Origin: Cricetomys ansorgei
Lineage: Eukaryota > Chordata > Mammalia > Rodentia > Nesomyidae
NCBI GenBank assembly: GCA_026225945.1
Contig: JAMJFZ010000086.1
Span: 62,001-126,000, forward strand
Direction of reading: 5' to 3'
Length of the DNA: 64,000 nt
Of the stretch, positions 19,863 to 30,002 are shown in pieces. Position 1 is the first letter of the stretch, and each line of letters starts with the position of its first letter. A program made the position numbers and the translations under genes. The notes below the pieces were generated by a model. It searched no databases and was not told the DNA's origin. It saw only the letters and a program-made list of their open reading frames with translations.

Positions 19863-21080
19863 ATTACTTAAAAGAGAGAGCGAGTAGAGAGAGGAGATTG
19901 ATTCAATATGGCCACGTTGTGAAAAGGAACAAAGCCTAGTAGCCCCTCCCTAAGCTCCTATTCAAAGCCCTGATGCAAGATTTAGGCTTAAATAGGAAGC
20001 AAGATGTATGTATATGTGAACAGTCCAGTGATGGTGTGGTCCCACCCATCGCTGAGCCATCATTGTCTGGGCACTAGACAAGCTGTCCTAACTGTATGAC
20101 ATCTCTTCCTGAGGGACCAGCTTCTCTCTAGCATGAGACTGGGAGGAATTCCAAATCCGTGGAGTCTATTGTTTCAGTAGTCTGGTGGGTGAAAAGAGGA
20201 ACAGGTGTCTTTCTTTAGAACATCTTCTCTCCCACTGGGATGGTTATATTTGAGCACGAGCTCCACGCAGGTCCATGTCTAGACCTGGACACCAGAGATA
20301 AAAAATACATTTCCTAAAGAGTTCTGAGTCCCGCTGATGGCTTTATGCTTCTCATTAGACATGTATTTCTATAAACTTTGCTAGCTTTCAGCTGGCTCTA
20401 GTTCTTCTAACATACACAGATCTTCTCTCAGGAAAACACCACTTTAACTCCTTGTTAACTCTCACCTTAGCCATTACTTAGCCATTATCTGGCATGTCCC
20501 TGGTTTAAATTAATCCCTTGGTTATCAGTTATCACTTGAGGAGTTGATATAGGATTAGCTACTAATAGTTTAATTACCTCCTAACACCTGCTTATCAGGC
20601 AGACACTTATTCATTAGGTCACATTACATGACAGTTTGCTACACCTTAATTATTAATCAATATTTTAGTAACTTGCTTTAAACATATTACTGGCACTTTG
20701 GTACTTAAGCTATCTGCTGTTAGTTTGGGGTACAGTAGGTCCTCCCTATTCACAGGGATTAGGTCCTACTGAGGCAGAACAGAAACACAGGGGCAGTTGG
20801 AGAAATAAGGGAAGAAAGAAAGAATGCCTTCATTCTAGCTTTGGTTGCTTGAGGCCCCTAGGCAGCTGGCAATCAAGAATTCCAGCACAATTACACTTGC
20901 TTAAGGCTTTACTTCTTCGCAGCTGGAAACCTGCAATTTTCTGGGACTCTCACCAGAAACGTCCTTTATAGTGAAAGGCTCTGTCCTGACCTCCTTGTGC
21001 AACTGTAGTGGCTCCTGCTTTTGTTTTCTCAGACTGTGATCCATCCCAGCCATCTCCAGAGCCACTCTATGATTTCACTC
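19863..21080. other. Non-coding, no gene seen
   Basis: Mixed unique-looking DNA. 20500-20710 is AT-rich. No repeat could be named with confidence. Confidence 0.4.
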
Positions 21081-21082
21081 AT

Positions 21083-21262
21083 CAGAAAGAGGAACACTGG
21101 GAGACAGCAAGGTACTTGCTACCAAGCCTGACAACCTGAGTTCAATCCTGGAAGGTGGAAGGAGAGAAATGACTCCCACAAGTAGTCCTTTGACCTCTCT
21201 TGCCTGTGCTGGCACATGTTTGAGTGTGTGCACGCACACATCTACGTACACACAGAGACACA
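21083..21262 (+). mobile_element. B3-type SINE
   Basis: ACTGGGAGACAGCAAGGTAC, CCTGAGTTCAATCCTGGAAG and GTGGAAGGAGAGAAATGACT are B3 words in sense, ending in a CACACA-rich tail. Confidence 0.8.
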
Positions 21263-21415
21263 ACTTTTTTTCTTTTGTTATGAGACAGGCTCTCAGTGTA
21301 TGTGTAGTCCTAGCTAGCCTGGAACTCAGTGTTTAAACCAGACTAGCCTCAAGCTCACAGAGATCCCCTCCTGGGTGATGGGATTAAAGAGTTGTGCACC
21401 ACCATGCCCAGTAAG
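21263..21415 (-). mobile_element. B1 SINE
   Basis: GAGACAGGCTCTCAGTGTAT, AGCCTGGAACTCAGTG and GATGGGATTAAAGAGTTG form an antisense, diverged B1. Confidence 0.8.
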
Positions 21416-21944
21416 AGATTTCTTAGCAACTTTTGAGACATAACTTGAGAGCCATGAAGACGGTATATGAAGCTAATGCCAGGGCACCTAACTACAACCC
21501 TCTCTTGAGAACACGGTGCCCATGTGGGTGGGTCTTGATCTGTTCCCAAGCATCTCTTTCTCTTAATCTTTATATTTAAAACCTGTACTTAATGTCTTTA
21601 AAAAATGTCTTTAATAAACTTGGCTTCATATAGGCTAGTCCTGAATTTCTTTGGATCAGAGCCAAAGATCTAGTTTTACCTGAGTCGAGGACCCCAGAGG
21701 TTTGGGGGAATTTCTCAGGTTGCTTCTAGTAACAACACTGTGGAGCTGTATCTCCAGGTTCCTTTCACCATGGACACTAATGACATGGTGGATACCAGAA
21801 ATTGCAGCTAGTACCGACCCCCATATACACTCTGCTCTCCCAAGACAAAAGTTTGCTTCACACCTGGGAGAGGATGAATCAGGACGGCTTGAGATTTCAT
21901 CATGTAATCACAACAGCAATTTAAAAACTATGGATCAGAGCCTG
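21416..21944. other. Non-coding, no feature seen
   Basis: Chance open frames only (21702-21959 plus). Confidence 0.4.
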
Positions 21945-22092
21945 GCCTGTGGCATATGACTTTAATCCTAGCACTCCGGAGGCAGAAGCAGGCGAATCTC
22001 TGTGAATTCCAGGCCAGTCTGGTCTACCATAGCAAGTTCCAGGCCAACCAAGGCTACATAGTGAGATTCTGCCCCCCTCCAAAAAAAAAAGT
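21945..22092 (+). mobile_element. B1 SINE
   Basis: GACTTTAATCCTAGCACTCC, GGAGGCAGAAGCAGGCGAAT and TTCCAGGCCAGTCTGGTCTA are present, with a poly-A tail at 22080-22091. Confidence 0.9.
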
Positions 22093-22450
22093 TATGAGTT
22101 GTTTATTTCTGGAATTTTTCATTAGTATTTTCTGACTACAGTTCTCCATAGAGAACTGAAGTTTTGGAACCTGCTGCTATAGATAAGGGACACTACTGTA
22201 GATTACCAGCCATGGACTGTGGCTAGTAGTTTTTTAAGTGAAGGGTCATTAATGGCTGCAGCTATGACAAAGGCCTTTGTCTTTTGTTGAGCTCTCCTTT
22301 CAACTCCAGATGGTTTCCTTGCCACATCAATGCATTCCAAGTGTCCCAGGCTCGTTACTATCTGTAATTTTTGTCTTCAAGTTAGACAGATAGATGTTCA
22401 AGGGAGGAAGGGTGGACAGTGAGGGGGCTCTCTGGGGTGTCACAGTTAGA
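22093..22450. other. Non-coding, no feature seen
   Basis: No repeat or exon recognised. Confidence 0.35.
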
Positions 22451-22454
22451 GGAG

Positions 22455-22600
22455 ACAGTCACTCATCCACAAATATTTCTTGAGCTCTGCTTAAGTGTCA
22501 GGCTCTTGTTATGTTCTTAGGGTACATCAGCGAACAAAACCGGCACATTCCCGGCTATGAGGAACTTAGAAAATACTAGGAAAGACAAATAATTACACTG
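22455..22600 (-). mobile_element. L2 3'-end fragment, antisense
   Basis: CCACAAATATTTCTTGAGCT, then CAGGCTCTTGTTATGTTCTT, then AGCGAACAAAACCGG matches the antisense end of L2. Confidence 0.55.
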
Positions 22601-23555
22601 ATTATTTCATAATTACAATGAGGATAAGCACCAAGAGCAGGGAGTCATGTGTAAGTGGCACTTGACCCATACTGGAGTTCAGAAACACCTCCCTGAAAAA
22701 GGACATTGAAGCTGAGGTCTCTAATTTTCAAAGAAATTAGAGATAAAGGTATGGATGTCCTAAGTGGACTGGCTTAGCAAAACCTCTCCTGAAGAAAGAC
22801 ACTGGACTGACAGAGCCAGGACTGCTTGCAGCCGAGGGCTAGGAGTCTGGAAAGGTAGTCCAGCCGGTTCAGGAAGGACTTTGTGATCAAAGTGAGAACT
22901 GCTAGTGACCTGAGTCAGCGTGACAGAGCCAGTATTCCATAAGAGTCCTAAGTCGAGGGGCCAGAGGAAGACATTGCTGGTGGAAGGAGACTGCTCTGGG
23001 GCTTCTCAGAAGACAGGGAATCCTGGAGACACTGTGGATGAAGGATGCCCCCACTGGGGTCAGCCTACAGGTTGCTAGAAGGGACAGTCTGAGACCGAAT
23101 CCCTACAAATCCCCTCCTTTCACATTCCTGAGTCCCACTGGAATATCTATGATATTGGATGTGGCCCAAAGGCCACATTTTAAGAGAAACTGTCTAGTAT
23201 GTAACAAAATAAGCAAAGCTCCACAAGCTCCTATGTTTTGGCTTCATCTGTGATTTTTACCACTTTGTGATAATACAGATTTGCCTGCTCTAAGAGGAAC
23301 TCAAGAGGACAGAGATCGTTTATTTCATCTGTCATAAACGCCAGGCCTCACTCTACTATGACTTTATCAAGGGTCCAGACTGATGGCCCTGCCGTCCCTA
23401 GGATGCCATCATCTCCGTGGCCCAGGATGCTGCCCATCTCAGCCAAAGTCCGCCTAGGCTCTGTCTTACCATTTAACGTTCAGTCACCTTGCCACACCCA
23501 GTTCACTAGAATATAAAATGTTTATCTTGTGTGGTCATCTAGATGAAAACTGGGC
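22601..23555. other. Non-coding; L2-like phrases at 23280-23360
   Basis: No exon is seen. AGAGGACAGAGATCGTTTAT resembles an L2 3' phrase. The remainder is unassigned. Confidence 0.35.
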
Positions 23556-23562
23556 ACTTAAA

Positions 23563-23722
23563 CAGGGTGTGACAGCACATGCCTGTAGTTCTCAGCACTT
23601 AGGAGGTCAAGGCAGGAGGATCAAGAGTTTGAGGTCACCCTCAGCCTGGAATACCAGAGAACAAAGGAACAGAAAGAAGGAAGAAGAGAGAGAAAGAACA
23701 AGTTTTAAAAAATAAAAGAAAA
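23563..23722 (+). mobile_element. B1-like SINE
   Basis: GTGTGACAGCACATGCCTGT, CAGCACTTAGGAGGTCAAGG and TTTGAGGTCACCCTCAGCCT form a diverged sense copy with a purine-rich tail. Confidence 0.65.
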
Positions 23723-24255
23723 GCAAGGGTTTCATTAAAACAGAAGGGGAGAACAGATGTTGAGGAGGCAGGGACAAGAGTCATCAGGACTCTAAGCCTT
23801 GACATCCTTCAAATCTCCCCCCTCTTCTTCCTGCTGCTTTCTGGTTTTATTTGAGACAGTTTATTGGGGGGTTGTAGCAGCAGACAAATCTGTATCCTAA
23901 CACAAGGCAGAAGCCACAGAAGAGTATTAGGATGGAGGGATTAACAGAGATACAAGATTCACCATCCTTGGACCTCATCTCCTTCGTCTCAACTATCCCT
24001 CTAACCCATCTTCCCTGCCACAAGGCGAGAGATGTTCTAAAAAACTCTTCCTAGCATACCAACCATCTGTTCCACTGAAGTGGGACAGAAGACGCCTGCT
24101 GGGCTCTTTCCTAACCTCTTTTCATTGCCCAAGGGGAATTCTCCTTCTTGCCTTAACATGGCTCTTTTGTCTTATCACTATGGTGCTCTGAGCATAGCAA
24201 ACATCTGACTCATAGCAAGTGTTCAAAATGCATTGTGTATGGGGGTGGAGTACAG
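23723..24255. other. Non-coding, no feature seen
   Basis: No repeat or exon recognised. Confidence 0.35.
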
Positions 24256-24261
24256 TAAGAT

Positions 24262-24425
24262 TTACAAGATGGCTTAGCAGGTAAAAGTGCTTATCGACAA
24301 AGATGATGATTTGAGTTCTATCTGGAACCCACATGGTGGAAGCACAGAAGCAACTCTAAACACACACCATGGCATGCTTGTATCCTTCAGACACACACAA
24401 TATAAATACATTTAATTTATAAGTT
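24262..24425 (+). mobile_element. B2/B3-type SINE
   Basis: TTACAAGATGGCTTAGCAGG, GAGTTCTATCTGGAACCCAC and ATGGTGGAAGCACAGAAGCA are present, with an AT-rich tail. Confidence 0.8.
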
Positions 24426-24443
24426 CATAAATGCAATTTTCCC

Positions 24444-24545
24444 CAAAGAGGTATGGTAGCTCATGCCTATAGTCCTAGCTTTCAGGAGGCTAAGGCAAGA
24501 GAACTGCTTCCTAGTCAACAGAGACTATCTCAAAAATAAAAAGCA
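24444..24545 (+). mobile_element. B1-like SINE, partial
   Basis: GGTATGGTAGCTCATGCCTA, TTTCAGGAGGCTAAGGCAAG and CTATCTCAAAAATAAAAAGC are a shortened sense copy. Confidence 0.6.
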
Positions 24546-24726
24546 AAGAGCATTTGTTTGACCAACTACTCTTGTTATCATCCATGACTCTTTCTAAATG
24601 TCCTTGTACCAGCTAGGCTGCCCTGGGACTCATCTCCTACCAGAGAAGAGTTGATGACTCCCGGTCACAAGATAAAGAGCTGTCAAAGGCCCCTTCCTCT
24701 TAATACCTTAGAACCTGAGTATGCTC

Positions 24727-24826
24727 TGGGCTGAGTGTAGTTCACTGGTAGAGTGCATGCCTAGCATATGCAGGGCCCTGGGTTCAAGCCTTAGCACCAC
24801 AAGAAAACAAACAAACAAAAGAGAAC
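24727..24826 (+). mobile_element. ID-type SINE
   Basis: CTGGGCTGAGTGTAGTTCAC with a GGGTTCAAGCCTTAGCACC B-box block and an (AAAC)n tail is an ID element in sense. Confidence 0.85.
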
Positions 24827-24944
24827 CTGAATAGTCTCTTCTTACCAGTTGAGTCGGTTCACCGCTCTCCAGAGGGAGTCACAGGAACACAAATGACCAA
24901 GTATTAGCGACAATTGATTGTGACATTAAAGAGTATTTATAGGT

Positions 24945-25036
24945 TAATCTTAGTACTCAGGAGGTAGAGGCAAGTGGGCCTCTATGAGTTTGAGGCCAGC
25001 CTGGTCTACGTGGTGAGCTCCGGCATGTTTACAGAA
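24945..25036 (+). mobile_element. B1 SINE, truncated
   Basis: TTAATCTTAGTACTCAGGAG and GAGTTTGAGGCCAGCCTGGT are present. The 3' half is lost. A short antisense B2 scrap (GAGCCATCTCTCCAACCCC) follows at 25053. Confidence 0.75.
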
Positions 25037-25198
25037 CAAACCAACTAACATTGAGCCATCTCTCCAACCCCAGAGCCAATTTTTCCTGAGTGTCTACACA
25101 CCTGTATAGATCTCATCCTTATGAGGCAGATATAAGTCAGGAGGCCAAGATCACAGAGAGTCAGGTGCCAAACAACAATTAGAATCTGTGCTGATGGG

Positions 25199-25395
25199 GG
25201 CTGGAGAGATGGCTCAGTGGTTGAGAGCACTGGCTGCTCTTTCCAGAGGTCCTGAGTTCAATTCCCAACACCTATACGGTGGGTCATAACTGTCTATAAC
25301 TATAGTCCTATGAGATCCAGTACCCTCTTCTGATGTGCAAATGTACATCCAAACACAACACTCCTATACATAAATAATCCTTAAAAAAATCTGTG
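25199..25395 (+). mobile_element. B2 SINE
   Basis: GGGCTGGAGAGATGGCTCAG, GAGCACTGGCTGCTC, CCTGAGTTCAATTCCCAACA and TCCAGTACCCTCTTCTGATG are present, with an A-rich tail at 25381. Near full length. Confidence 0.93.
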
Positions 25396-25611
25396 CTGGT
25401 GTGATCCCAAAGTCCTTGCTTTTCCTTCTGTCCCCTGCTTCCTAGATACTGGTGACAGCAGTCAGAGAGAGTTGAGGTCCAGAAATACTGATCCTGAGAG
25501 AGGGCCAGATGCTCACTTTGGGATCCAGGAGTCTTGGAGCAAGTTACAGAAGTGGCTGCATTCAGGCTGAGAATCAATCAAGCAAAATTGCTTCATAAAA
25601 AGTAAATTGTG

Positions 25612-25802
25612 GGCTGGAGAGATGGCTCAACAGTTAAGAGCACTGGCTGTTCTTCCAGGGGACCTGAGTTCAATTCCCAGTACCCACATGACAGCTCACA
25701 ACTGTCTGTAACTCCTGTTCCAGAGGATCTGACACCCGCACAGAGAAATACATGCAGGCAAAACACCAATGTACATGAAATAAAAATAAATAAAAAATTT
25801 TA
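25612..25802 (+). mobile_element. B2 SINE
   Basis: GGGCTGGAGAGATGGCTCAA, CTGGCTGTTCTTCCAGGGGA and CCACATGACAGCTCACAACT are present, with an (AAAT)n tail. One of the younger-looking copies. Confidence 0.93.
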
Positions 25803-25949
25803 ATTAACGTGCATCACTCATGTCTGGACCAGAGAAGGAGGAAGAACATACAGGACATATAGAACAAATCCCAGTTTCTGTGATCCTGGCTGGGTCCTTC
25901 AGTAATGTCCCTCGCTAAACCTTACTATCTTTATATATAAGTACCTATT

Positions 25950-26095
25950 GGGCTGGAGAAATGGCTGGTTAAGGATGCACACTGCTCTCATGGAATAGCT
26001 GAGTTCAGTTCTTAACACCCACATCAGGCTGCTCACAACTGCTTGTAACTGCAGCTCCAACACCCTCTTCTGACCTCTGATGGCTCCTTCCCAAG
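25950..26095 (+). mobile_element. B2 SINE, 3'-truncated
   Basis: GGGCTGGAGAAATGGCTGGT, CTGAGTTCAGTTCTTAACAC and GGCTGCTCACAACTGCTTGT are present. The copy ends in ACACCCTCTTCTGACCTCTG without a clear tail. Confidence 0.85.
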
Positions 26096-26154
26096 GTCAG
26101 ACCAGTTGACTCAGACATTTCCCATAGGAGAAAAAAAGCATTTACAGAAATCCC

Positions 26155-26375
26155 AGGATTAGAGGCATGAAGGATGGCTCTTAACTGCTCTTCCAGAGGA
26201 CCCAGGTTTGAACGCAGCACCTACAGGGCACCTAACCACCATCTGTAATTCCATGTCAAGGGAGTCCAATTCCCTCTTCTGGCCTCTGTGGGCACCAGGT
26301 ATGCAAGTGGCACACAGACATACATGCAAGCAAAACACCCATACACATAAAATTTTTAAATTAAAAAAGAAACAA
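26155..26375 (+). mobile_element. B2 SINE
   Basis: GGCATGAAGGATGGCTCTTA, GGACCCAGGTTTGAACGCAG and CCCTCTTCTGGCCTCTGTGG are present, with a TTTTTAAATTAAAAAAG tail. The fourth B2 copy in about 1.2 kb. Confidence 0.88.
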
Positions 26376-26416
26376 AGAAAGGCTTCATTAACCAACCTTG
26401 TATAAAGAAGGCTGAC

Positions 26417-26570
26417 TGAGTGGGGTAGTGGTGGCGCACACGTTTAATCCCAACACTCAGAGGCAGATGGATCTCTGTGAGTTTCAGGCCAGCCTGGTCT
26501 ACAGAGCAAGTTCCAGGACAGCAAGAGCTACACAGAGAAATCCTGTCTTGGAAAAAATAAATAAATAAAC
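26417..26570 (+). mobile_element. B1 SINE
   Basis: GGGGTAGTGGTGGCGCACAC, GTTTAATCCCAACACTCAGA and AGCCTGGTCTACAGAGCAAG are present, with an (AAAT)n tail. Near full length. Confidence 0.93.
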
Positions 26571-26637
26571 AGAGAGAGAGAGATGGAAAAAAAGAAAGAA
26601 ACTATTCTCAATGGTACTACTAAGAAGTAACTCCTCA

Positions 26638-26772
26638 GGATGCCATGGTGGCCACATTTAATCCCAGCAGAAGCAGGCAGTTCAAGGCTACCCTGGTCTA
26701 TAGAAGGAAAGACCCTGTTGTTGGGGGGTACAGTGGAGAAGGAAAAAAGAAAGAAATTAAGAAAGAAAAAAC
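26638..26772 (+). mobile_element. B1-like SINE, partial
   Basis: GATGCCATGGTGGCCACATT, TTTAATCCCAGCAGAAGCAG and AGGCTACCCTGGTCTATAGA are present, with a purine-rich tail. The middle is deleted. Confidence 0.7.
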
Positions 26773-26907
26773 TTCCCAACATCCTACTGACTACAGATAA
26801 ACACAATCTCCAACTTTTTATAATACAATAGACCAGGCATTTAGACTAGGAGCTAAACTCTGATATTCAGAACTCCTGAGATCATTTATGGTAAAATAAA
26901 ATGATTA

Positions 26908-27028
26908 TAAAGCTGGTGTGTGCTTTTAATACTAGCACTGGGAAGGCAGAAGGAGGGGGATCTCTATGAGTTCAAGACCAGGTTGGTCTACATAGTTAGT
27001 TCTGGGACAGCTACATAGTAAGACCCTT
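26908..27028 (+). mobile_element. B1 SINE
   Basis: GCTGGTGTGTGCTTTTAATA, TGAGTTCAAGACCAGGTTGG and TTCTGGGACAGCTACATAGT form a diverged sense B1. Confidence 0.8.

Positions 27029-27031
<3 letters not shown>

Positions 27032-27070
<39 letters not shown>
27032..27070 (+). repeat. (GA)n microsatellite
   Basis: An AG dinucleotide run replaces the tail of the preceding B1. Confidence 0.93.
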
Positions 27071-27073
<3 letters not shown>

Positions 27074-27104
27074 GGGATGACTAGAAATTAAACATTTCTG
27101 CAGC

Positions 27105-27250
27105 CAAGCAAGGTAATATATACATACCTATGATTCCAGAACTCAAGAGGCAGAGGCAGGACAAACTCCCAATTTTCAAACTAGTTTGGTCTACATAGCA
27201 AATTCTGGGCAGTCGGGGATATGTAGCAAGGATCTTGTCTCAAAACATAA
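27105..27250 (+). mobile_element. B1-like SINE
   Basis: GGTAATATATACATACCTAT, GGCAGAGGCAGGACAAACTC and TCTTGTCTCAAAACATAAAG form an old sense copy. Confidence 0.65.
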
Positions 27251-27284
27251 AGACCCAGACCACGGAAAACAAGTGCTGAGGATG

Positions 27285-27775
27285 TGAGGAGAGGGGAGGC
27301 CTTGCTCTCCACTGGGAGAGTGTGAACTGGCGCAGCCACTGTGGAAACTGCTATGAACTAAACAACTAAACAACTACAAACAGAACTAGCACATGACACA
27401 ACTCGACCACTCCCAGGTATATGTACAAAGAATTGTTAAGTCAGCAGACCACAGGCACATTGCACAACCATATAAATTGGCACGCTATTCCTCAATGCCA
27501 AAATACGGAACTAGTCTAGATGTCCATCAAAAGCAGAGCAGGCTGGAGAGATGGCTTAGAGGATAAAGACACTTGCCACCAAGCCACACAATGACCTGGG
27601 TTCAATTCCCGACCCATGTGGTAGGAGAGACCGGACTCCTGCAAACTACCCCCTAACCTCCACATGCAAGCCATAGCACATGTGCCCCCAACCCCTAAAC
27701 AGAAAATAAATGCAATTTTAAAAAGAAGAATAGATAAAGGAAATGTAAAATATATACACACTAGAGTTTTTGTTA
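27285..27775 (+). mobile_element. LINE-1 3' region, first part (interrupted)
   Basis: GGAGAGTGTGAACTGGCGCA, CACTGTGGAAACTGCTATGA, CCAGGTATATGTACAAAGAA and CTAGATGTCCATCAAAAGCA are L1 ORF2-end and 3' UTR phrases. The element is split by a SINE (27538-27725) and by a larger block, and it resumes at 28782. Confidence 0.75.
27538..27725 (+). mobile_element. B3-type SINE inserted in L1
   Basis: AGGCTGGAGAGATGGCTTAG, ATGACCTGGGTTCAATTCCC and GTGGTAGGAGAGACCGGACT are present, with an A-rich tail near 27720. Confidence 0.88.
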
Positions 27776-27790
27776 TTGTTAAATTTATTT

Positions 27791-27833
27791 ATTCATTCAT
27801 TCATCTATTCATTCATTCATTCATTCATTCATT
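27791..27833 (+). repeat. (ATTC)n microsatellite
   Basis: Repeated ATTC/TTCA units sit directly before the antisense B1 and probably derive from its tail. Confidence 0.93.
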
Positions 27834-28095
27834 TTGAGACAGGGTTTCACAATGTAGCCCTGCTGACCTGGAACTTGCTATGAAGGCCAGGCTGCCCTTG
27901 AAATCACAGAAATCTGCCTGTGTCTACCTTCCAAGTGCTGGGATTACATGTGTGAGACACTAGGCCTGGCTTGTTTTGAGGCAGGTTTTTATGTATCTCA
28001 GGCTGTCTTCCAGCTCTCCATGTAGCCAAGGATGACTCTGACCTCCTGATTCTCCTGCCTCTACCTTCTAAATCCCAAGGCCTCAGACTCATATA
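27834..28095 (-). mobile_element. Two antisense B1-type SINEs
   Basis: Copy one (27834-27975) has GAGACAGGGTTTCACAATGT and AAGTGCTGGGATTACATGTG. Copy two (about 27978-28090) has GAGGCAGGTTTTTATGTATC and TGACCTCCTGATTCTCCTGC. Confidence 0.75.
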
Positions 28096-28232
28096 AGTGT
28101 TTTCTTCCGTTTATTACTGAGCTGTATTTTTTTCTTTTTAAAAATAATTTTTAAAATTTGCTTTATTTCATGTGTCTTAGTGTTTTGCTTGAAGACATGG
28201 GATTCCTGGAACTGGAGGCCCACACTGGGGCT

Positions 28233-28781
28233 TGTAGTGGAACACTGGAAGAAGTTTTTGTCATTTTGGTTTCTTTGAAAAACACAAAATGGCTTTTGGA
28301 TTAGGTTTGCATTCCCACCACAGGTGTGGTGGTTGTTTACGATTTGGATTTGGAATGCTTGATACAGTTCCCTATAATTTGGTTAGGTGCAGTCGTTCTG
28401 GCATGTGTAGCGTGTTTGAGGGGATTGTGTGCCTCATGGGTTTATGGGAACCTTTGGCTTAGGGTATAAAAGGTCTGAAGCCCTGAGAGTCAGAGTGGGC
28501 GTTGGTTGGTGGCTTATTGGTTGGGTTGTCATGGTTAGGGTGTTAATTCTTAAGAGAACAAAGCTTGGAGGGATTGAGTTTACAGACCGTGAGCTGAGAC
28601 GCTAGTCTGACTCACTGTCAGCTCGTCCTCTTCCAGCTTATGACAGCATAAACCAGGCTGAAGATTTCTACCTTTCTCTCATTCTATATCAAGGCCGCTT
28701 GTAAAAGTGGTGAAAATGTCTTTCTCTCTTTCCTTTCTCTTTCCCTAAATTGAGGGTAAAAGATTGTAGCTTACTGCTACA
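28233..28781 (+). mobile_element. Solo LTR-like element with a TATA box
   Basis: The segment begins TGTAGTGG and ends TGCTACA, giving a 5-bp terminal inverted repeat TGTAG/CTACA, and is 549 bp long. GGGTATAAAAGGTCTGAAGC near 28461 fits an LTR promoter TATA box. No internal retroviral sequence flanks it. I cannot name the family, and the ends need an alignment to confirm. Confidence 0.5.
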
Positions 28782-28888
28782 GGAGTTTTATTCAGTTGTA
28801 AAGAATGAAATTATGTCATTTTCAGGAAAATGGATGAAACTGGAGATCATTATATTAATGCAATAGTTCAGACTAAGAAAGACAAATA
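28782..28888 (+). mobile_element. LINE-1 3' region, second part
   Basis: GGAGTTTTATTCAGTTGTAA, GGAAAATGGATGAAACTGGA and CAGACTAAGAAAGACAAATA continue the L1 3' sequence that broke off at GAGTTTT near 27767. Confidence 0.7.
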
Positions 28889-29092
28889 TTAGGGACTGAA
28901 GAGATGGCTCAGTGGTTAAGAGCACTGGCTGCTCTTCCAGAGGACCTGAGTTCAGTTCCCAGCACCCAAGTGATAGATCACAGCCATCCATAGCTCCAGT
29001 TCTAGGGGATCTGATGCCCTCTTCTGGCTCCGACTGCACTGTGTGCAAACATAGGCACAGACACACAGATTACACATCGAAAAAGAAAGGAA
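28889..29092 (+). mobile_element. B2 SINE
   Basis: GGGACTGAAGAGATGGCTCA, GAGCACTGGCTGCTCTTCCA, GAGGACCTGAGTTCAGTTCC and TGATGCCCTCTTCTGGCTCC are present, with a polyA-like tail. Full length and little diverged. Confidence 0.94.
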
Positions 29093-29126
29093 ATCTTTAA
29101 AAATAATATTAACAACAAAGAATAGC

Positions 29127-29280
29127 TAGCTGTGTAGTGACGGCCCATGCGTTTTTAACCAGCACTCAGGAGGAAGAGGCAGGAGGATCTCTGAGTTTGA
29201 GAGCAGCCTGGTGTACAGAGTGAGTTCCAGGACAGCCAGGGCTACACAGAGAAACCCTGACTCAAAAAACAAAAACAAAA
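29127..29280 (+). mobile_element. B1 SINE
   Basis: AGCTGTGTAGTGACGGCCCA, TTGAGAGCAGCCTGGTGTAC and CCAGGACAGCCAGGGCTACA are present, with a CAAAAACAAAAACAAAAG tail that leads into the purine tract. Confidence 0.92.
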
Positions 29281-29897
29281 GGAAGACGAAAAGGAGGAGG
29301 AGGAGGAGGAGGAGGAGGAGGAGGAGGAGGAGAGAGGAGGAGAGGAGGGGGAAGGAGGAGGAACAGAGGAGGAACAGGAGGAACAGGAGGAGGAGGAGGA
29401 ACAGCAGGAGGAGGAACAGCAGGAGGAGGAGGAGGAGGAACAGAGGAGGAGGAGGAACAGGAGGAGGGAGGAGGAACAGCAGGAGGAGGAGAACAGAGGA
29501 GGAACAGGAGGAGGAGGAGGAGGAGAGGAGGAACAGCAGGAGGAGGAACAACACAGGAGGAGGAGAAACAGCAGGAGGAGGAGAGGAACAGAGGAGGAGG
29601 AACAGGAGGAGGAGGAGGAGGAGGAGGAGGAACAGGAGGAGGAGGAGGAACAGAGGAGGAGGAGGACAGCAGGAGGAACAGAGGAGGAGGAACAGCAGGA
29701 GGAGGAGGAGGAAAGCAGAGGAGGAGGAACAGCAGGAGGAGGAGGAGGAGAACAGGAGGAGGAGGAGGAGGAGGAGGAAGGAGGAACAGGAGGAGGAGGA
29801 GGAACAGGAGGAGGAGGAGGAACAGGAGGAGGAGGAACAGCAGGAGGAGGAGGAACAGGAAGAGGAGGAGGAGGAGGAGGAAGAGGAGGAGGAAGAG
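29281..29897 (+). repeat. GGA-rich polypurine tract, about 617 bp
   Basis: The tract is built of GGA triplets with recurrent AACAGGA and AACAGCAGGA units. The only pyrimidines are the single C bases of these units. It arose directly at the 3' end of the B1 at 29127. It produces open frames on both strands (Glu/Arg-rich on +, Ser/Pro-rich on -), which are low-complexity artefacts. Such strand asymmetry can favour triplex formation and unstable length. Confidence 0.97.
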
Positions 29898-29934
29898 TAA
29901 GGGAAATAGGTAACATTAAAATAAAAAAAACTAT

Positions 29935-30000
29935 AGATACCAAGTGCTGGTGGTTCTTAAGAACTACTGGTGAAAAGACAAAACTGAGCAGCTATTTTCT
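29935..30000 (+). mobile_element. Possible L1 3' scrap
   Basis: GGAAAACAGTTTAGCAATGT and the preceding bases resemble a LINE-1 phrase. Too short to classify further. Confidence 0.35.
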
Positions 30001-30002
30001 GG

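Noticed and set aside
29211..29943. Open frames of about 230 codons on both strands, Glu/Arg-rich and Ser/Pro-rich
   Set aside because: They are produced by the GGA microsatellite, which lacks stop codons in most frames. There is no conserved domain or splice context.
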